Counted from the first letter of the stretch, positions 27,462 to 36,948 are shown. The stretch: DNA of 64,000 nt from Salipaludibacillus keqinensis (GCF_003226325.1 NZ_PDOD01000001.1:1116001-1180000), one strand, 5' to 3'. Made by a program: numbers and translations. Notes: a model not told the origin generated them from the sequence alone.

Positions 27462-27872
27462 ATGAGAACAGATATTGTAGGAGTTTACAATAATGTAGAT
27501 GAAACGATTCAAGAGATTCAACGCCTACGTGAAGAAGGTAAACAACCAGAGCAGATCACGATTGTAACGAAAGAAGATTATAAATTAGTGGAGGTAGCAA
27601 GAAAAACTGATGCCCATACGAAACATATGGAAAAGTTCGGTACAGATGAAACTCAAGAAGAAAGTTTTTGGGATAAAGTAGTGAACTTGTTCAAAGGTCA
27701 TAAAGATCTATCCAATGATACTAAGAGTAGATTAACCCAATTAGGTCTAAGTGGCGACGAAGCTGACAAATATGCTTCAGGGATTGACGAAGGGAAAATT
27801 CTTATTATCACTGAAAGTTTAGGAACAGTCCCGCTAACGTCTACGGAAGATCCAACTCGCAAACCAGAGTAG
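27462..27872 (+). CDS. yflT: General stress protein, YflT/GSP17M domain
   Basis: Cytosolic stress protein of 136 aa. The N-terminal YflT domain is seen as DIVGVYNNVDETIQEIQRL ... ITIVTKEDY, then a FWDKVVNLF segment and LGLSGDEADKYASGIDEGKILIIT, as in B. subtilis YflT (GSP17M), a SigmaB-regulon member of unknown mechanism. AGAGGAGGACATCGATC precedes the ATG. A SigmaB-like promoter and a clear terminator frame it as a single-gene unit. Confidence 0.85.
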   Translation: MRTDIVGVYNNVDETIQEIQRLREEGKQPEQITIVTKEDYKLVEVARKTDAHTKHMEKFGTDETQEESFWDKVVNLFKGHKDLSNDTKSRLTQLGLSGDEADKYASGIDEGKILIITESLGTVPLTSTEDPTRKPE

Positions 27873-27910
27873 TATTTTTTGAAAACAACAAAAGAAGATA
27901 TTGCAATATC

Positions 27911-27940
27911 CAAAAGGCTGTCAACAATGACAGCCTTTTG
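27911..27940 (+). terminator. Terminator of yflT
   Basis: CAAAAGGCTGTCA pairs with TGACAGCCTTTTG around four bases. Confidence 0.85.
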
Positions 27941-28108
27941 TTGTGCGGTTTTTCTTGAAACGTATTAGATAGCTGATAGAGCCCTGTTTTTACCATAAAA
28001 TTCGGTCTCTAGTACCTTGAGTAGGATGGTATACTTAATATTTGAGTAAAGAATATTTATTTAAATTATTTAGACAACTTGAATGAGCGTAACAGAAAGG
28101 AAGAACTT

Positions 28109-28933
28109 ATGTCTTTACCTGATACTGAACTAAACCACCAGATATTTGAAAATAAAAAGTTACCTAAGGCTCCATGGGTAGTCCTTCTTCATGGAATCGG
28201 AGGCAATTCGCGAATTTGGTACAAGCAGATCAAGCATTTCAAAAAGTGTTTTAACGTCATGACCATTGATCTACCAGGACATTACCCTAATCCTTCGATG
28301 GAAAAATGGGAGGAAGGATATTCATTCGATTTATGCACCGATATGATTGTCAATATTATGGATAAACATCATATTAAGAAGGCCCATTTTATCGGTATTT
28401 CACTAGGATCGGTTATCATCCACCATTTAATAAAACGCTATCAAGACCGAATGTATGCAGCTGTTTTAGGCGGTATGATTTTGAAATTCAACACTTTTTC
28501 TAAAATACTACTGTCAGCCGGTCATATGGTAAAAAAATATGTGCCATATATGTGGCTCTATCAAATGTTTGCCCATATCATGATGCCAAGAAATAATCAC
28601 AAAGTTTCCCGTTCAATGTTTATAGAAGAGGCGAAAAAAATGAAGCAAGAGGAATTTTTCAGGTGGTTCGAGATGACGAAGTATGTTCAAACAATCTCTG
28701 AAAATATCCAAAAATATCACGTGCCCCGACTATACATCTCAGGCAGCGAAGACCATTTATTTATTAAGTTTTTAAAGGAACATATCCCAAGTGATCAAGC
28801 AAGTCAATTAATAGAGTTAGAAAATTGCGGTCATGTATGCAATCTTGAGAAAAGTGCAGAATTTAACGAACAAGCCATTTCATTTCTTCAAAAGTATAAT
28901 GAGAAAGAAGATACAGCCAGTAGAGGCGCATAG
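28109..28933 (+). CDS. Alpha/beta hydrolase
   Basis: Cytosolic esterase-like hydrolase, 274 aa. Oxyanion motif LLHGIGGNS about residues 26-34, nucleophile elbow GISLGS near 94-99, acid in GSEDHLF near 223, His in NCGHVCNLE near 246. A mobile helical cap lies at about 135-200. The ATG at 28109 is chosen for AAAGGAAGAACTT before it; a TTG ten codons earlier has none. Substrate unknown; a strong terminator follows. Confidence 0.82.
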   Translation: MSLPDTELNHQIFENKKLPKAPWVVLLHGIGGNSRIWYKQIKHFKKCFNVMTIDLPGHYPNPSMEKWEEGYSFDLCTDMIVNIMDKHHIKKAHFIGISLGSVIIHHLIKRYQDRMYAAVLGGMILKFNTFSKILLSAGHMVKKYVPYMWLYQMFAHIMMPRNNHKVSRSMFIEEAKKMKQEEFFRWFEMTKYVQTISENIQKYHVPRLYISGSEDHLFIKFLKEHIPSDQASQLIELENCGHVCNLEKSAEFNEQAISFLQKYNEKEDTASRGA

Positions 28934-28950
28934 TCGTCTTTACCCGATGA

Positions 28951-28997
28951 AAAAAGAAGGAGCCTCCAAAAGTATACCTTGGGGGCTCCTTCTTTTT
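28951..28997 (+). terminator. Terminator of the hydrolase gene
   Basis: AAGAAGGAGCCTCC pairs with GGGGGCTCCTTCTT (one G-T), followed by TTT. Confidence 0.9.
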
Positions 28998-29148
28998 GCT
29001 TCTTGTCTGAAGTTCCTCCAGTTTGCAAAGGTTTACGTCTTGATTAATAGAGGTGTGCTACAACGTTATCACCTACCTAGCATGACCCTTTTCCCAACAC
29101 GATAGTTATCTGAAATTCTTCTTGATACGTAATTCAATCTCCATCTGG

Positions 29149-29195
29149 AGTCTGAGATAAGTTCCTCCTTAAGCAAGTGTAATTCTCAGACTTTT
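29149..29195 (+). other. Hairpin with T-run before the ABC exporter
   Basis: AGTCTGAGA pairs exactly with TCTCAGACT over a 26-base interior, then TTTT. A TATACT at about 29201 could be the -10 of the exporter. It could be a terminator of leftover transcription or part of a leader. Confidence 0.45.
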
Positions 29196-29256
29196 CAAAT
29201 TATACTAAGATTGTTGAAAGATTTAATCGCAAAATGCTTGAAAGGGTGAAGGGCTC

Positions 29257-30231
29257 GTGGAAAAGGTCATTGAAGTAAAAAACATTAGTAAGACGTATGT
29301 GAAAAGGAAAACGAAAGAGTCTATTACTGCCGTCAACGATATTTCCTTTGACGTCTATCGGGGCGAAGTTCTAGGTTTATTAGGACCAAACGGAGCTGGA
29401 AAAACGTCGACGATAAAAATGATTTGTGGTTTGTTAGCCCAGGATCAAGGTTCTATCCATATTAACGGGATGGATGTTCGAAAAGATCGATTAAAGGCAT
29501 TGCGTCATATTAGTGCTGTCCTTGAGGGAAATCGCAACCTTTATTGGAGATTGACGGTTCGTGAGAATATGGAATATTTCGCTGGCAATCGAGGCCGATC
29601 ACGAAGGGAAATGACGAATCAGATTGAGAAGCTCATCATCCAATTTGGGCTTAAAGGAAAAGAAAATGAACTCGTCAATGGGTTGTCACGAGGTATGCAA
29701 CAGAAACTGGCCATTGCCGTAGCTTTATTAGCTAACACTGAGGTGATCTTACTTGATGAACCAACGCTTGGACTAGATGTTGAAATAAGTTACGAATTAC
29801 GCGAAATTCTTAAAACGATTGTAAAAGAGGATCGCCGGACGATTATCATTAGCTCTCATGATATGCCTGTTGTTCAAGAACTTTGCGATCGGGTAACGAT
29901 TATTAATCAAGGAACGGTTATCGTAGACGAAAAAGTCAACAATTTACTCGAATTATTTGAAACTAGAGCATATTCAATTAAACTAGGTAATCCTTTAACC
30001 GAGAACCAAGAAAGTCAGCTTTTATCCACATTTCCTTTATGTACGTATAAGAGGGGCCCACTGCAAGCACTTGTAGAGGTAAATTTAGAACGAAGTGATG
30101 ATATTTATGATCTCATAGAAATTTTCAAAGCTGAAAGAACAATCGTGGAGAGCATTGACCGGGCATCCATTGATTTTGAGCAGGTGTTTATGAAAGTCGT
30201 GAAAGGAGAAAGAAACTATGCGATGGCTTAA
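29257..30231 (+). CDS. ABC-2 exporter ATPase
   Basis: Cytoplasmic ATPase, 324 aa. Walker A GPNGAGKTS near 47-55, unusual signature LSRGMQQKLAIA (Arg in place of Gly), Walker B VILLDEPTLGLD, switch His in ISSHDMPVV. A C-terminal extension of about 90 residues follows, as in DrrA/NatA-type exporters. GTG start with AAAGGGTGAAGGG upstream. The stop overlaps the permease gene by 14 bases. Substrate unknown. Confidence 0.85.
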   Translation: MEKVIEVKNISKTYVKRKTKESITAVNDISFDVYRGEVLGLLGPNGAGKTSTIKMICGLLAQDQGSIHINGMDVRKDRLKALRHISAVLEGNRNLYWRLTVRENMEYFAGNRGRSRREMTNQIEKLIIQFGLKGKENELVNGLSRGMQQKLAIAVALLANTEVILLDEPTLGLDVEISYELREILKTIVKEDRRTIIISSHDMPVVQELCDRVTIINQGTVIVDEKVNNLLELFETRAYSIKLGNPLTENQESQLLSTFPLCTYKRGPLQALVEVNLERSDDIYDLIEIFKAERTIVESIDRASIDFEQVFMKVVKGERNYAMA

Positions 30232-30991
30232 TTTACTGAAAGCAAATGTTCGAATGGAATACATTGAAATGAAACGCTATTTGCCAAATACACTCGCATT
30301 GTTGCTTACTTTCTATATCATTTTCCTTGCAGCCTTTTTTGGAATTATGTTTGTCGGTGACCCTGCTAGTTTTGATGCTAATGTTCAATATTCGATCGTA
30401 AGTGTCGTGTTCTGGAGTTTAACCATGATGACGATGAATTTCATTGGTTTTTCTGTGGTGACTGAGGCCATGCGTGGAACACTTGAACAATTGTATATGT
30501 CACCAATGGGCGTATGGAAAATCATGCTTACTAGAATGATAGGACAATTTGTGTTGCAATCGGTTTTGATGACTCTTCTACTGTTTGCCGCCATGGGCAC
30601 CTCAGGCCAGTGGCTAAATTTAAATCCGATGACAACAATACCAATTATTCTCGTTACCATGGTAAGCATGATCGGTGTTAGTTATATGATTGCTGGATTA
30701 GCGATTATTGTGAAGCAAATACAAGCATTTTTACAAATATTTCAATTTATCTTAATGGGCCTCGTATTTATCCCTTTATCTGTAGCCCCCATGCTTGTTT
30801 TTGCTCCATTTGTAAAAGGGGTAAATATGGTAAGAGAAGTGATGATCAACAATCTTACCCTTACCCAAATGCCGTGGAGTGATTTTGGTGTCTTAATCCT
30901 AAATTCATCCGTTTACTTAGTAATAGGACTCTTTGTCTTCCACCTGTGCGAGAAAATTGCTATGAAGAAAGGTCTGCTAGGACAATATTAA
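30218..30991 (+). CDS. ABC-2 exporter permease
   Basis: Membrane subunit, 257 aa, six hydrophobic helices and short loops, the compact ABC-2 layout; contains the typical RGTLEQLYMSPMG stretch after helix 2. Paired by overlap with the ATPase gene. AAAGGAGAAAGAAACT precedes the ATG within the ATPase gene. A modest terminator follows. Confidence 0.82.
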   Translation: MRWLNLLKANVRMEYIEMKRYLPNTLALLLTFYIIFLAAFFGIMFVGDPASFDANVQYSIVSVVFWSLTMMTMNFIGFSVVTEAMRGTLEQLYMSPMGVWKIMLTRMIGQFVLQSVLMTLLLFAAMGTSGQWLNLNPMTTIPIILVTMVSMIGVSYMIAGLAIIVKQIQAFLQIFQFILMGLVFIPLSVAPMLVFAPFVKGVNMVREVMINNLTLTQMPWSDFGVLILNSSVYLVIGLFVFHLCEKIAMKKGLLGQY

Positions 30992-31003
30992 ATGTTGTAT
31001 GGA

Positions 31004-31036
31004 AGAGATCTTAAGACACGTTCTTAAGGTCTTTTT
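31004..31036 (+). terminator. Terminator of the two-gene exporter
   Basis: AGATCTTAAGA pairs with TCTTAAGGTCT (one wobble), followed by TTTTTC. Confidence 0.7.
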
Positions 31037-31222
31037 CTATTTGCTTAAAGTATTACAGATGCTCATTCTAGGCTAGCAAAACTTATACATTTATACCTTC
31101 CCTCATCTTATATTCACAAAAAAAAGTGAAATGGATACTTGTAAAAACAAATATAGGTGTGTTAGTGTGTATATAGATATAAACAGTTGGTGCGCACACT
31201 TTAACATCTGGGAGGGTTAAAA

Positions 31223-31954
31223 ATGAATTGGCGGCATTGTAAAACATTAATCTTATTTGAATTAAAGGAAACACCTTTACATTACTATTTATTAAATGTC
31301 ATGACAGCTTTAATATTCGGATGGTTATTCGCTGAAGTTTTGCCTGGTTTCCTTCTAGAGGAGCCAACTACGATGATTGTTGATTTTTTACTAGTCATCG
31401 GCATTGGAGCAAATATTTACTTGTTTCGATATTACTCATTTTCCATTAAGGAAGTAAAAAGTAATTTCTATGTGGCCCCTGTTCAAATCCTTCTTAGGCA
31501 GATCCCATTTTCAATTAAGACAGTCATCATCTCTCGTTTTCTAACGATATGTATGCTGAGCTTCACTTCGAGTTTAATCTTCTTAGTTTCTTTTTATTTC
31601 TTCCTGTCAGGAGGAGAAATCGCCACATTATTTCCAAATTATCTTTCATTTTCAGCGGTTTGGATCTTGATGGTGTTAGGGAATGCAGGATTTATCGTAG
31701 CAGCTGAACCAGGTGCTACTATGACAAAATTATATATTTTCATATTTAATGCCATTGTTCTAATTTGTCTTTTAGGAGCTTTGTTACTAATTAGATTTTC
31801 TACTGATCAATTCCTTTTAGAATGGATATTAATTGGAGTATCTGAAGCGCCAATCTTGCTTCCATTAATGATTTTGCCAGTAAGTATGCTGATGTTATTC
31901 CTATGGAGCCTGTATATGAAAAAATATATGCTTAAAACTGATTATCACGTATAG
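31223..31954 (+). CDS. yhcE: YhcE-like membrane protein
   Basis: Membrane protein of 243 aa with about six helices, no known domain. It sits first in a run that matches B. subtilis yhcE-yhcF-yhcG-yhcH-yhcI, so it is probably a membrane part or partner of that exporter. GGGAGGGTTAAAA precedes the ATG. Symbol by order and topology, not by sequence recognition. Confidence 0.65.
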   Translation: MNWRHCKTLILFELKETPLHYYLLNVMTALIFGWLFAEVLPGFLLEEPTTMIVDFLLVIGIGANIYLFRYYSFSIKEVKSNFYVAPVQILLRQIPFSIKTVIISRFLTICMLSFTSSLIFLVSFYFFLSGGEIATLFPNYLSFSAVWILMVLGNAGFIVAAEPGATMTKLYIFIFNAIVLICLLGALLLIRFSTDQFLLEWILIGVSEAPILLPLMILPVSMLMLFLWSLYMKKYMLKTDYHV

Positions 31955-31969
31955 AGAGGAGAATGACAA

Positions 31970-32122
31970 TTGAAATACGTAGCAGTAAAGATTGAGAGAG
32001 AACTGTTTTGGTCCCGTTCGATAGTGACCTTTCTTCTTAGCAATTTCAGCGTCATTCTAAGATTTCTATATTGGAACAGTAGTAGGCAATCGAGATTGAA
32101 AAGAGTGGATCATTATGTCTAA
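31970..32122 (+). CDS. Small ORF between yhcE and yhcF, 50 aa
   Basis: TTG start with AGAGGAGAATGACAA upstream. The product has a basic N-terminus, a hydrophobic stretch (IVTFLLSNFSVILRFLYW) and a basic tail, so one membrane helix is possible. Its stop overlaps the yhcF start (ATGTCTAA), a sign of coupled translation. No family recognised; it may be a leader that sets the yhcF level. Confidence 0.45.
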   Translation: MKYVAVKIERELFWSRSIVTFLLSNFSVILRFLYWNSSRQSRLKRVDHYV

Positions 32123-32519
32123 CTCATTACCTATTCAAATAAATGAAAAAAGCCGGACACCAATTTATGACCAAATTGAATCTCAAATTAAAACCTTGAT
32201 TGTAAGTGGAAATCTTCCTGCTGGAACTGGTCTTCCGTCCATTCGTAAACTTGCTACGGCGTTGTCATGCAGTGTCATTACCACACGTCGCTCCTATCAG
32301 AACTTGGAACAGCAAGGATACATTAAGACCATTCAAGGCAAAGGGACGTTCGTAGCTGAAATAAACTTAGTAGATCAAGATTCTGAGAAAAAACAAACAG
32401 TAAAAGTCGCATTAAAAGAAGCAATCCATACAGGGAAAAGTTATGGCTATACAGATGAAGAATTATTAAACTGGTTTGAAATCTTATTAAAGGAGAGAAA
32501 AGACGATGATTCAGTTTAA
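32115..32519 (+). CDS. yhcF: GntR-family regulator (YtrA subgroup), YhcF-like
   Basis: DNA-binding repressor of 134 aa. The winged helix-turn-helix is at about 10-80 (TPIYDQIESQIKTLIVSG ... LPSIRKLATALSCSVITTRRSYQNLEQQGYI), followed by a short helical tail rather than a full ligand domain, typical of the YtrA subgroup that controls ABC exporters. It overlaps yhcG by 14 bases. An inverted pair near 31164-31200 upstream of yhcE could be its operator. Confidence 0.88.
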   Translation: MSNSLPIQINEKSRTPIYDQIESQIKTLIVSGNLPAGTGLPSIRKLATALSCSVITTRRSYQNLEQQGYIKTIQGKGTFVAEINLVDQDSEKKQTVKVALKEAIHTGKSYGYTDEELLNWFEILLKERKDDDSV

Positions 32520-33396
32520 GGAAGTAGAGAAATATATCGATGATCAGTTTAAGCTAGGACCCATAAATTTTAAAGTTGAACCTAGTACAGTTACGGCTTT
32601 AATTGGGAATAATGGAGCTGGAAAAAGTACTTTCATTCGACTTCTTACTGGGATGGTTTTTCCTGATGGAGGAAGCATCAATCGTTTTGATGAAAAGGAA
32701 ATTGATACAAAGTGGAAAGAAAAGATGGCGTATGTTCCTCAAACAAGCATCGGTTTTGAAAGATTTACGTTGAAACAACTTACTCATCTGTATAAAATTG
32801 GTTATGAGACATGGGATGAAGATGAATTTATGAGGTTAACCCTGCGTTTTCAACTACCAATGACCAAGCGATTTGATTCTTTATCGGTAGGTATGCAAAA
32901 GCTAGCCCTTCTAATGTTAGCTCTTTCTCGCAATTCGAAAGTACTTGTCATGGATGAACCTCTTTCAGGAGTCGATATGGAAAGTCAAGAAATGATGCGA
33001 GATGAATGGGTCTCGTACTTAGAAGCAGATTCAGGAAGATCGATTATATTTGCCAGTCATGTACCTGAAGAAGTAAAAGAATTTGCTGACTATATCGTTT
33101 GCATGAATCAAGGTCAATTGACGGGGTCTTACGAAAAAGATCAACTCAAGCAAAATTATGGCCGAATCTGGGCGCATGGAGACGCCAAAAAGGTTCGAAA
33201 CTTCTCAGAGGTTGTTAACGTACATCATGATGAACGTTTGTGCGAGATTACCACTAGAGACATGGAGAAAACGGTGAACAGTATTAGAAATGAAGATTAC
33301 GAGATTGTGATGCAAAAGGGACTAGATTTTTCAGAAATATTACGTTTACTGGTAAAAGAACAAGGAGGAGAAAGAAATAATGACATTAGAAATTAA
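32506..33396 (+). CDS. yhcG: ABC exporter ATPase, YhcG-like
   Basis: Cytoplasmic ATPase, 296 aa. Walker A GNNGAGKST near 35-43, signature reads LSVGMQKLALL (degenerate), Walker B KVLVMDEPLSGVD, switch His in FASHVPEE. The degenerate signature suggests an asymmetric pair with the next ATPase. GGAGAGAAAAGACG precedes the ATG inside yhcF. Confidence 0.85.
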   Translation: MIQFKEVEKYIDDQFKLGPINFKVEPSTVTALIGNNGAGKSTFIRLLTGMVFPDGGSINRFDEKEIDTKWKEKMAYVPQTSIGFERFTLKQLTHLYKIGYETWDEDEFMRLTLRFQLPMTKRFDSLSVGMQKLALLMLALSRNSKVLVMDEPLSGVDMESQEMMRDEWVSYLEADSGRSIIFASHVPEEVKEFADYIVCMNQGQLTGSYEKDQLKQNYGRIWAHGDAKKVRNFSEVVNVHHDERLCEITTRDMEKTVNSIRNEDYEIVMQKGLDFSEILRLLVKEQGGERNNDIRN

Positions 33397-34282
33397 TCAT
33401 TTAAAGAAGCGTTTTGATGAGCACCAAGCTGTAGATGATATTTCACTATCTGTGAATAAAGGTGATATGTTCGGAATGCTTGGAGCTAATGGAGCTGGTA
33501 AAACGACCACTTTTCGTATGATTTTTGGTCTAATTGATCCGACTGCTGGCTCTGTAACATGGGATAAAGACCGTCTGTCTTATAAGCGGACGCATCTAGT
33601 AGGCTACCTACCAGAGGAACGAGGGTTATTTCCTAAACTGACGGTAAAGGAACAATTAATCTATTTAATGAGATTGAACAACATGAAAAAGCCGGATATC
33701 TTGAGAGAAATGCGACATTGGCTCGACCGGTTTCAAGTGCCCGAGTACGAGAATAAAAAAATAGAAGAATTATCGAAAGGTAACCAGCAAAAAATACAAT
33801 TTATGGCTGCAGTTATTCATAAACCAGAGCTATTAATTTTAGATGAACCGTTCAGCGGACTTGATCCTGTAAATTCAGATATGTTAAAAGAAGCCGTTCT
33901 AGATATTCAGAAACAAGGAACAACGATCGTCTTTTCCAGTCATCAGATGAGGAATGTAGAAGAGTTATGCGAGGATCTCATTATGCTAAAAAGGGGGAAA
34001 GCCGTTCTTCAAGGGAATTTAAAAACAATTAAACGCTCTTATGGAATGAAAAGCATTAGCATTCGAGCCGACTATGATTTAGATTTCCTTCATTCTGTTC
34101 CAGGTGTTTTATCTTTAGATAAACGTAAAGACGGGGCTATAGTGAAAGTGGAAAGTGAAGATATCGCTGAGAGTATCTTTCATCACATTGCAAAAAAGGG
34201 CTTTGTTCGGAAGTTCGAGGTAGAAGAACCGTCACTCCATGATATTTTTATAGATAAGGCAGGTGAAGACGCTCATGAATAA
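33380..34282 (+). CDS. yhcH: ABC exporter ATPase, YhcH-like
   Basis: Cytoplasmic ATPase, 300 aa. Walker A GANGAGKTT near 34-42, signature LSKGNQQKIQF, Walker B LLILDEPFSGLDP, switch His in FSSHQMRNVE; a C-terminal domain of about 80 residues follows (NatA type). GGAGGAG precedes the ATG within the end of yhcG (17-base overlap). Likely pairs with the following permease. Confidence 0.87.
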   Translation: MTLEINHLKKRFDEHQAVDDISLSVNKGDMFGMLGANGAGKTTTFRMIFGLIDPTAGSVTWDKDRLSYKRTHLVGYLPEERGLFPKLTVKEQLIYLMRLNNMKKPDILREMRHWLDRFQVPEYENKKIEELSKGNQQKIQFMAAVIHKPELLILDEPFSGLDPVNSDMLKEAVLDIQKQGTTIVFSSHQMRNVEELCEDLIMLKRGKAVLQGNLKTIKRSYGMKSISIRADYDLDFLHSVPGVLSLDKRKDGAIVKVESEDIAESIFHHIAKKGFVRKFEVEEPSLHDIFIDKAGEDAHE

Positions 34283-35528
34283 CTTCTGGACAACTTTCAC
34301 GCATACAGCTTCAAGAAGGTTGAAATCGAAAGCGTTTATATTTGCTACAGGGATCATGGCTTTGTTGATAATTGGTATTCTTAATTTAAACAATATCTTG
34401 GGAAATTTCGAAAGTGAGGAAACCGAGGACACGCCAAATATTGCCGTTGTTGATGAAACAGAGAATGGTGGACAGTTTGGAGCCATGTTAGAATCCATGG
34501 AAGATGGTTCATATAATTATGTTCATTTTCCTGACGGTAGTGTTGATGACGCCATTGAAGAAGCGTCTGGAGAAGACTATGAATATGCCCTGGCTCTTTT
34601 TGGCCATCCGAGTGATTTACAAGCAGAGTTCTACGGGGAAGGTTCTGATTTCAGAGTAGGTCAAGAGGTGAACCAAGATGTTCAGCGTGCCAAAGAAACG
34701 CTAGTCACCTCAGAATTAGATTTGAATGAAGAAGAGTTAGCCATGATTTTTAATCCGGTCACTTTCTCTGAACTCCCTTTAAGTGAACAAGGGGAAGTGC
34801 AAACGCAAGAATCACATATGCAGGCTTATTGGATGGTCTATGGTCTTGTATTTGCGATCTATCTGATTGTCATCACATTTGGTTCCATGATCGCTACAGA
34901 AGTGGCGACTGAAAAATCTTCTCGCGTTATGGAATTAATTGTTTCCAGTGTTAACCCCGTTACTCAAATGCTTGGGAAACTAATGGGAATTGGTTTAGCT
35001 GGAATGGTGAATTTAACCATCCTTGCTGGAGCTGTATGGTTAGGTTCTTATATGAGCGGGGAAGAATTTCTTCAAATGATTTTCACTGAAGTAATCGATT
35101 ATTCTCTAATTATTTATGCCCTAGTATTTATTATTCTTGGTTACTTTGTTTATGGTGGAATTGCAGCTATGCTTGGCGCTCTAGTCAGTCGAGCCGAAGA
35201 GGTAAACCAAGCGATTCAACCATTGATCTTTCTTGCTATGATCGCGTTCTTTATTTCCATGTATGGACTGAACGCACCAGATACAATGTTTATCCAAGCT
35301 TTGTCTTATATTCCTTTCTTCACCCCGCAACTTTTATTCCTTCGCATAGGGATGGGAACGGTACCTATCTCGGAAGTAACATTAATTATTGCCATCCTCG
35401 TAATCAGTGCGATTCTAATAAATGTACTTGCGGCACGTATATATAAAGGCGGAGTTCTTATGTACGGGAAATTTTCTTTTAAAAACGGCATTAAACAAGC
35501 ATTGAAAATTTCTAAAAAAGAAAACTGA
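34275..35528 (+). CDS. yhcI: ABC-2 exporter permease, YhcI-like (NatB type)
   Basis: Membrane subunit, 417 aa: one helix at about 18-38, an acidic outside domain to about 190, then five or six helices. Contains ATEKSSRVMELIVSSVNPVTQ's first part, the NatB/ABC2_membrane_3 hallmark loop. The ATG at 34275 is preferred with AGGTG nine bases upstream; a GTG at 34263 is possible. It closes the yhc operon at a terminator. In B. subtilis the operon responds to cell-envelope stress signals; the substrate is unknown. Confidence 0.85.
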   Translation: MNNFWTTFTHTASRRLKSKAFIFATGIMALLIIGILNLNNILGNFESEETEDTPNIAVVDETENGGQFGAMLESMEDGSYNYVHFPDGSVDDAIEEASGEDYEYALALFGHPSDLQAEFYGEGSDFRVGQEVNQDVQRAKETLVTSELDLNEEELAMIFNPVTFSELPLSEQGEVQTQESHMQAYWMVYGLVFAIYLIVITFGSMIATEVATEKSSRVMELIVSSVNPVTQMLGKLMGIGLAGMVNLTILAGAVWLGSYMSGEEFLQMIFTEVIDYSLIIYALVFIILGYFVYGGIAAMLGALVSRAEEVNQAIQPLIFLAMIAFFISMYGLNAPDTMFIQALSYIPFFTPQLLFLRIGMGTVPISEVTLIIAILVISAILINVLAARIYKGGVLMYGKFSFKNGIKQALKISKKEN

Positions 35529-35580
35529 TCAAAAGGTTCGTTCGACAATATCCGACAATTATTATATAAACAAAGTGATT

Positions 35581-35615
35581 AGGTCTCCTATTTATTTAAC
35601 AGGAGGCCTTTTTTA
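35581..35615 (+). terminator. Terminator of the yhc operon
   Basis: AGGTCTCCT pairs with AGGAGGCCT (one wobble), followed by TTTTTT. Confidence 0.8.
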
Positions 35616-35913
35616 TGCGGAAAAAACACCGTAAATTGTCTAATTATGCAGTATTATATACTTTTTATATAGGATTACACAGGGATAAAATCGAGACCGA
35701 AAGTATAAAGATAAAACGTATATAAGTTTTTCAAAATTCTAAAAATTGTATTGCATTAATTATGATTATATAGTATTTTTATTTCTATACAGTAGATTTC
35801 CTATTTTGACATTTCAATACATATCTTAAGAATGACTATGTCATGATCAACCTATTAATCTATATCACTCAAGTGGGACGTTATATCCTTCAAACAGTTA
35901 GGGGGAGAGACTT
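35616..35913. other. AT-rich control region before the app-type operon
   Basis: No gene seen. Holds a CodY-like box at 35733-35747 and a possible promoter TTGCAT (35751-35756), 17-base spacer, TATTTT (35774-35779). A TTGACA at about 35807 is an alternative -35. Confidence 0.4.
35733..35747 (+). promoter_or_regulatory. Possible CodY box
   Basis: AAAATTCTAAAAATT differs from the CodY consensus AATTTTCWGAAAATT at three of fifteen positions. It abuts a possible -35. CodY controls oligopeptide importers in B. subtilis, which makes the place sensible. In AT-rich DNA such matches also arise by chance. Confidence 0.35.
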
Positions 35914-36948
35914 TTGAATAAACCAGTGCTCGAAGTAAACCATCTCAGTACGCACTTTTTTACGGACCGAGGGGAAATACCTGCGGTAGATGATGTGAGC
36001 TTTGCTATTCATGAAAAAGAAGTATTAGGAATAGTAGGCGAATCTGGCTGTGGAAAGAGTGTGACTTCTCTATCAGTCATGGGTCTTGTACCGAATCCTC
36101 CTGGTAAAATAGTCGCGGGAGAAATTTTGTTTCGACAGCAAAAAGCTGGCAATGAAGTAGATGAAGATTTGGTTAAAATCAGTAAAAAAAGACTAAGAAG
36201 GATTCGCGGAAACCAAATAGCGATGATTTTTCAAGAACCCATGACTTCTCTTGACCCTTTGTTTACAATCGGCTTTCAGATCATTGAAGCTGTGAAGTTA
36301 CACCGGAAAGTAACAAAAAAACAGGCTCGACAAATAGCTGTAGATAAATTGAAACTGGTGGGAATCCCTCGTCCAGATGAAGTGGTTGACGAATACCCAC
36401 ATCAATTATCTGGTGGCATGAGGCAGAGAGTAATGATTGCGATCGCCATGTCTTGTGATCCTGAAGTTCTGATCGCTGACGAACCAACGACCGCTTTAGA
36501 TGTAACCATTCAAGCACAAATATTAGAGCTGATGAAAAAATTAAATAAAGAAAAAGGAACGGCGATTATGATGATCACTCATGACCTTGGTGTGGTAGCA
36601 GAAATGTGTGATCGAGTAGCAGTGATGTATGCAGGTAAGATTGTGGAACAGGGAACAGTTCGAACCATTTTAAAGGATCCGAAGCATCCCTATACTCGAG
36701 GGCTCATTCGCTCTTTACCTAAAATGCATGAACGAGATAAACGACTTTATTCTATTCCCGGAAATGTACCAAAACCGGGGTCGATTCAGAATGGGTGTCG
36801 GTTTGCTCCACGATGTGGTGACGTTTTTGATCGGTGTCTCAAGGAAAACCCGGAATTATTACCATTGAACGAGGGACACCATTGCCGTTGCTTCCTCTAT
36901 GAAAAGGAAGGAGCCACTGTCCATGCCGAAACCGTTGCTAGAAGTTAA
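35914..36948 (+). CDS. appD: Oligopeptide ABC importer ATPase, AppD/DppD type
   Basis: Cytoplasmic ATPase, 344 aa. Walker [10 protein letters not shown] near 48-56, signature [15 protein letters not shown], Walker [13 protein letters not shown], switch His in MITHDLGVV. The C-terminal oligopeptide-importer domain has the Cys cluster [15 protein letters not shown] ... HHCRC that binds an iron-sulfur cluster in this family. TTG start with AGGGGGAGAGACTT upstream. Gene order ATPase, ATPase, binding protein, permease, permease is that of B. subtilis appDFABC. Confidence 0.9.
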   Translation: MNKPVLEVNHLSTHFFTDRGEIPAVDDVSFAIHEKEVLGIVGESGCGKSVTSLSVMGLVPNPPGKIVAGEILFRQQKAGNEVDEDLVKISKKRLRRIRGNQIAMIFQEPMTSLDPLFTIGFQIIEAVKLHRKVTKKQARQIAVDKLKLVGIPRPDEVVDEYPHQLSGGMRQRVMIAIAMSCDPEVLIADEPTTALDVTIQAQILELMKKLNKEKGTAIMMITHDLGVVAEMCDRVAVMYAGKIVEQGTVRTILKDPKHPYTRGLIRSLPKMHERDKRLYSIPGNVPKPGSIQNGCRFAPRCGDVFDRCLKENPELLPLNEGHHCRCFLYEKEGATVHAETVARS

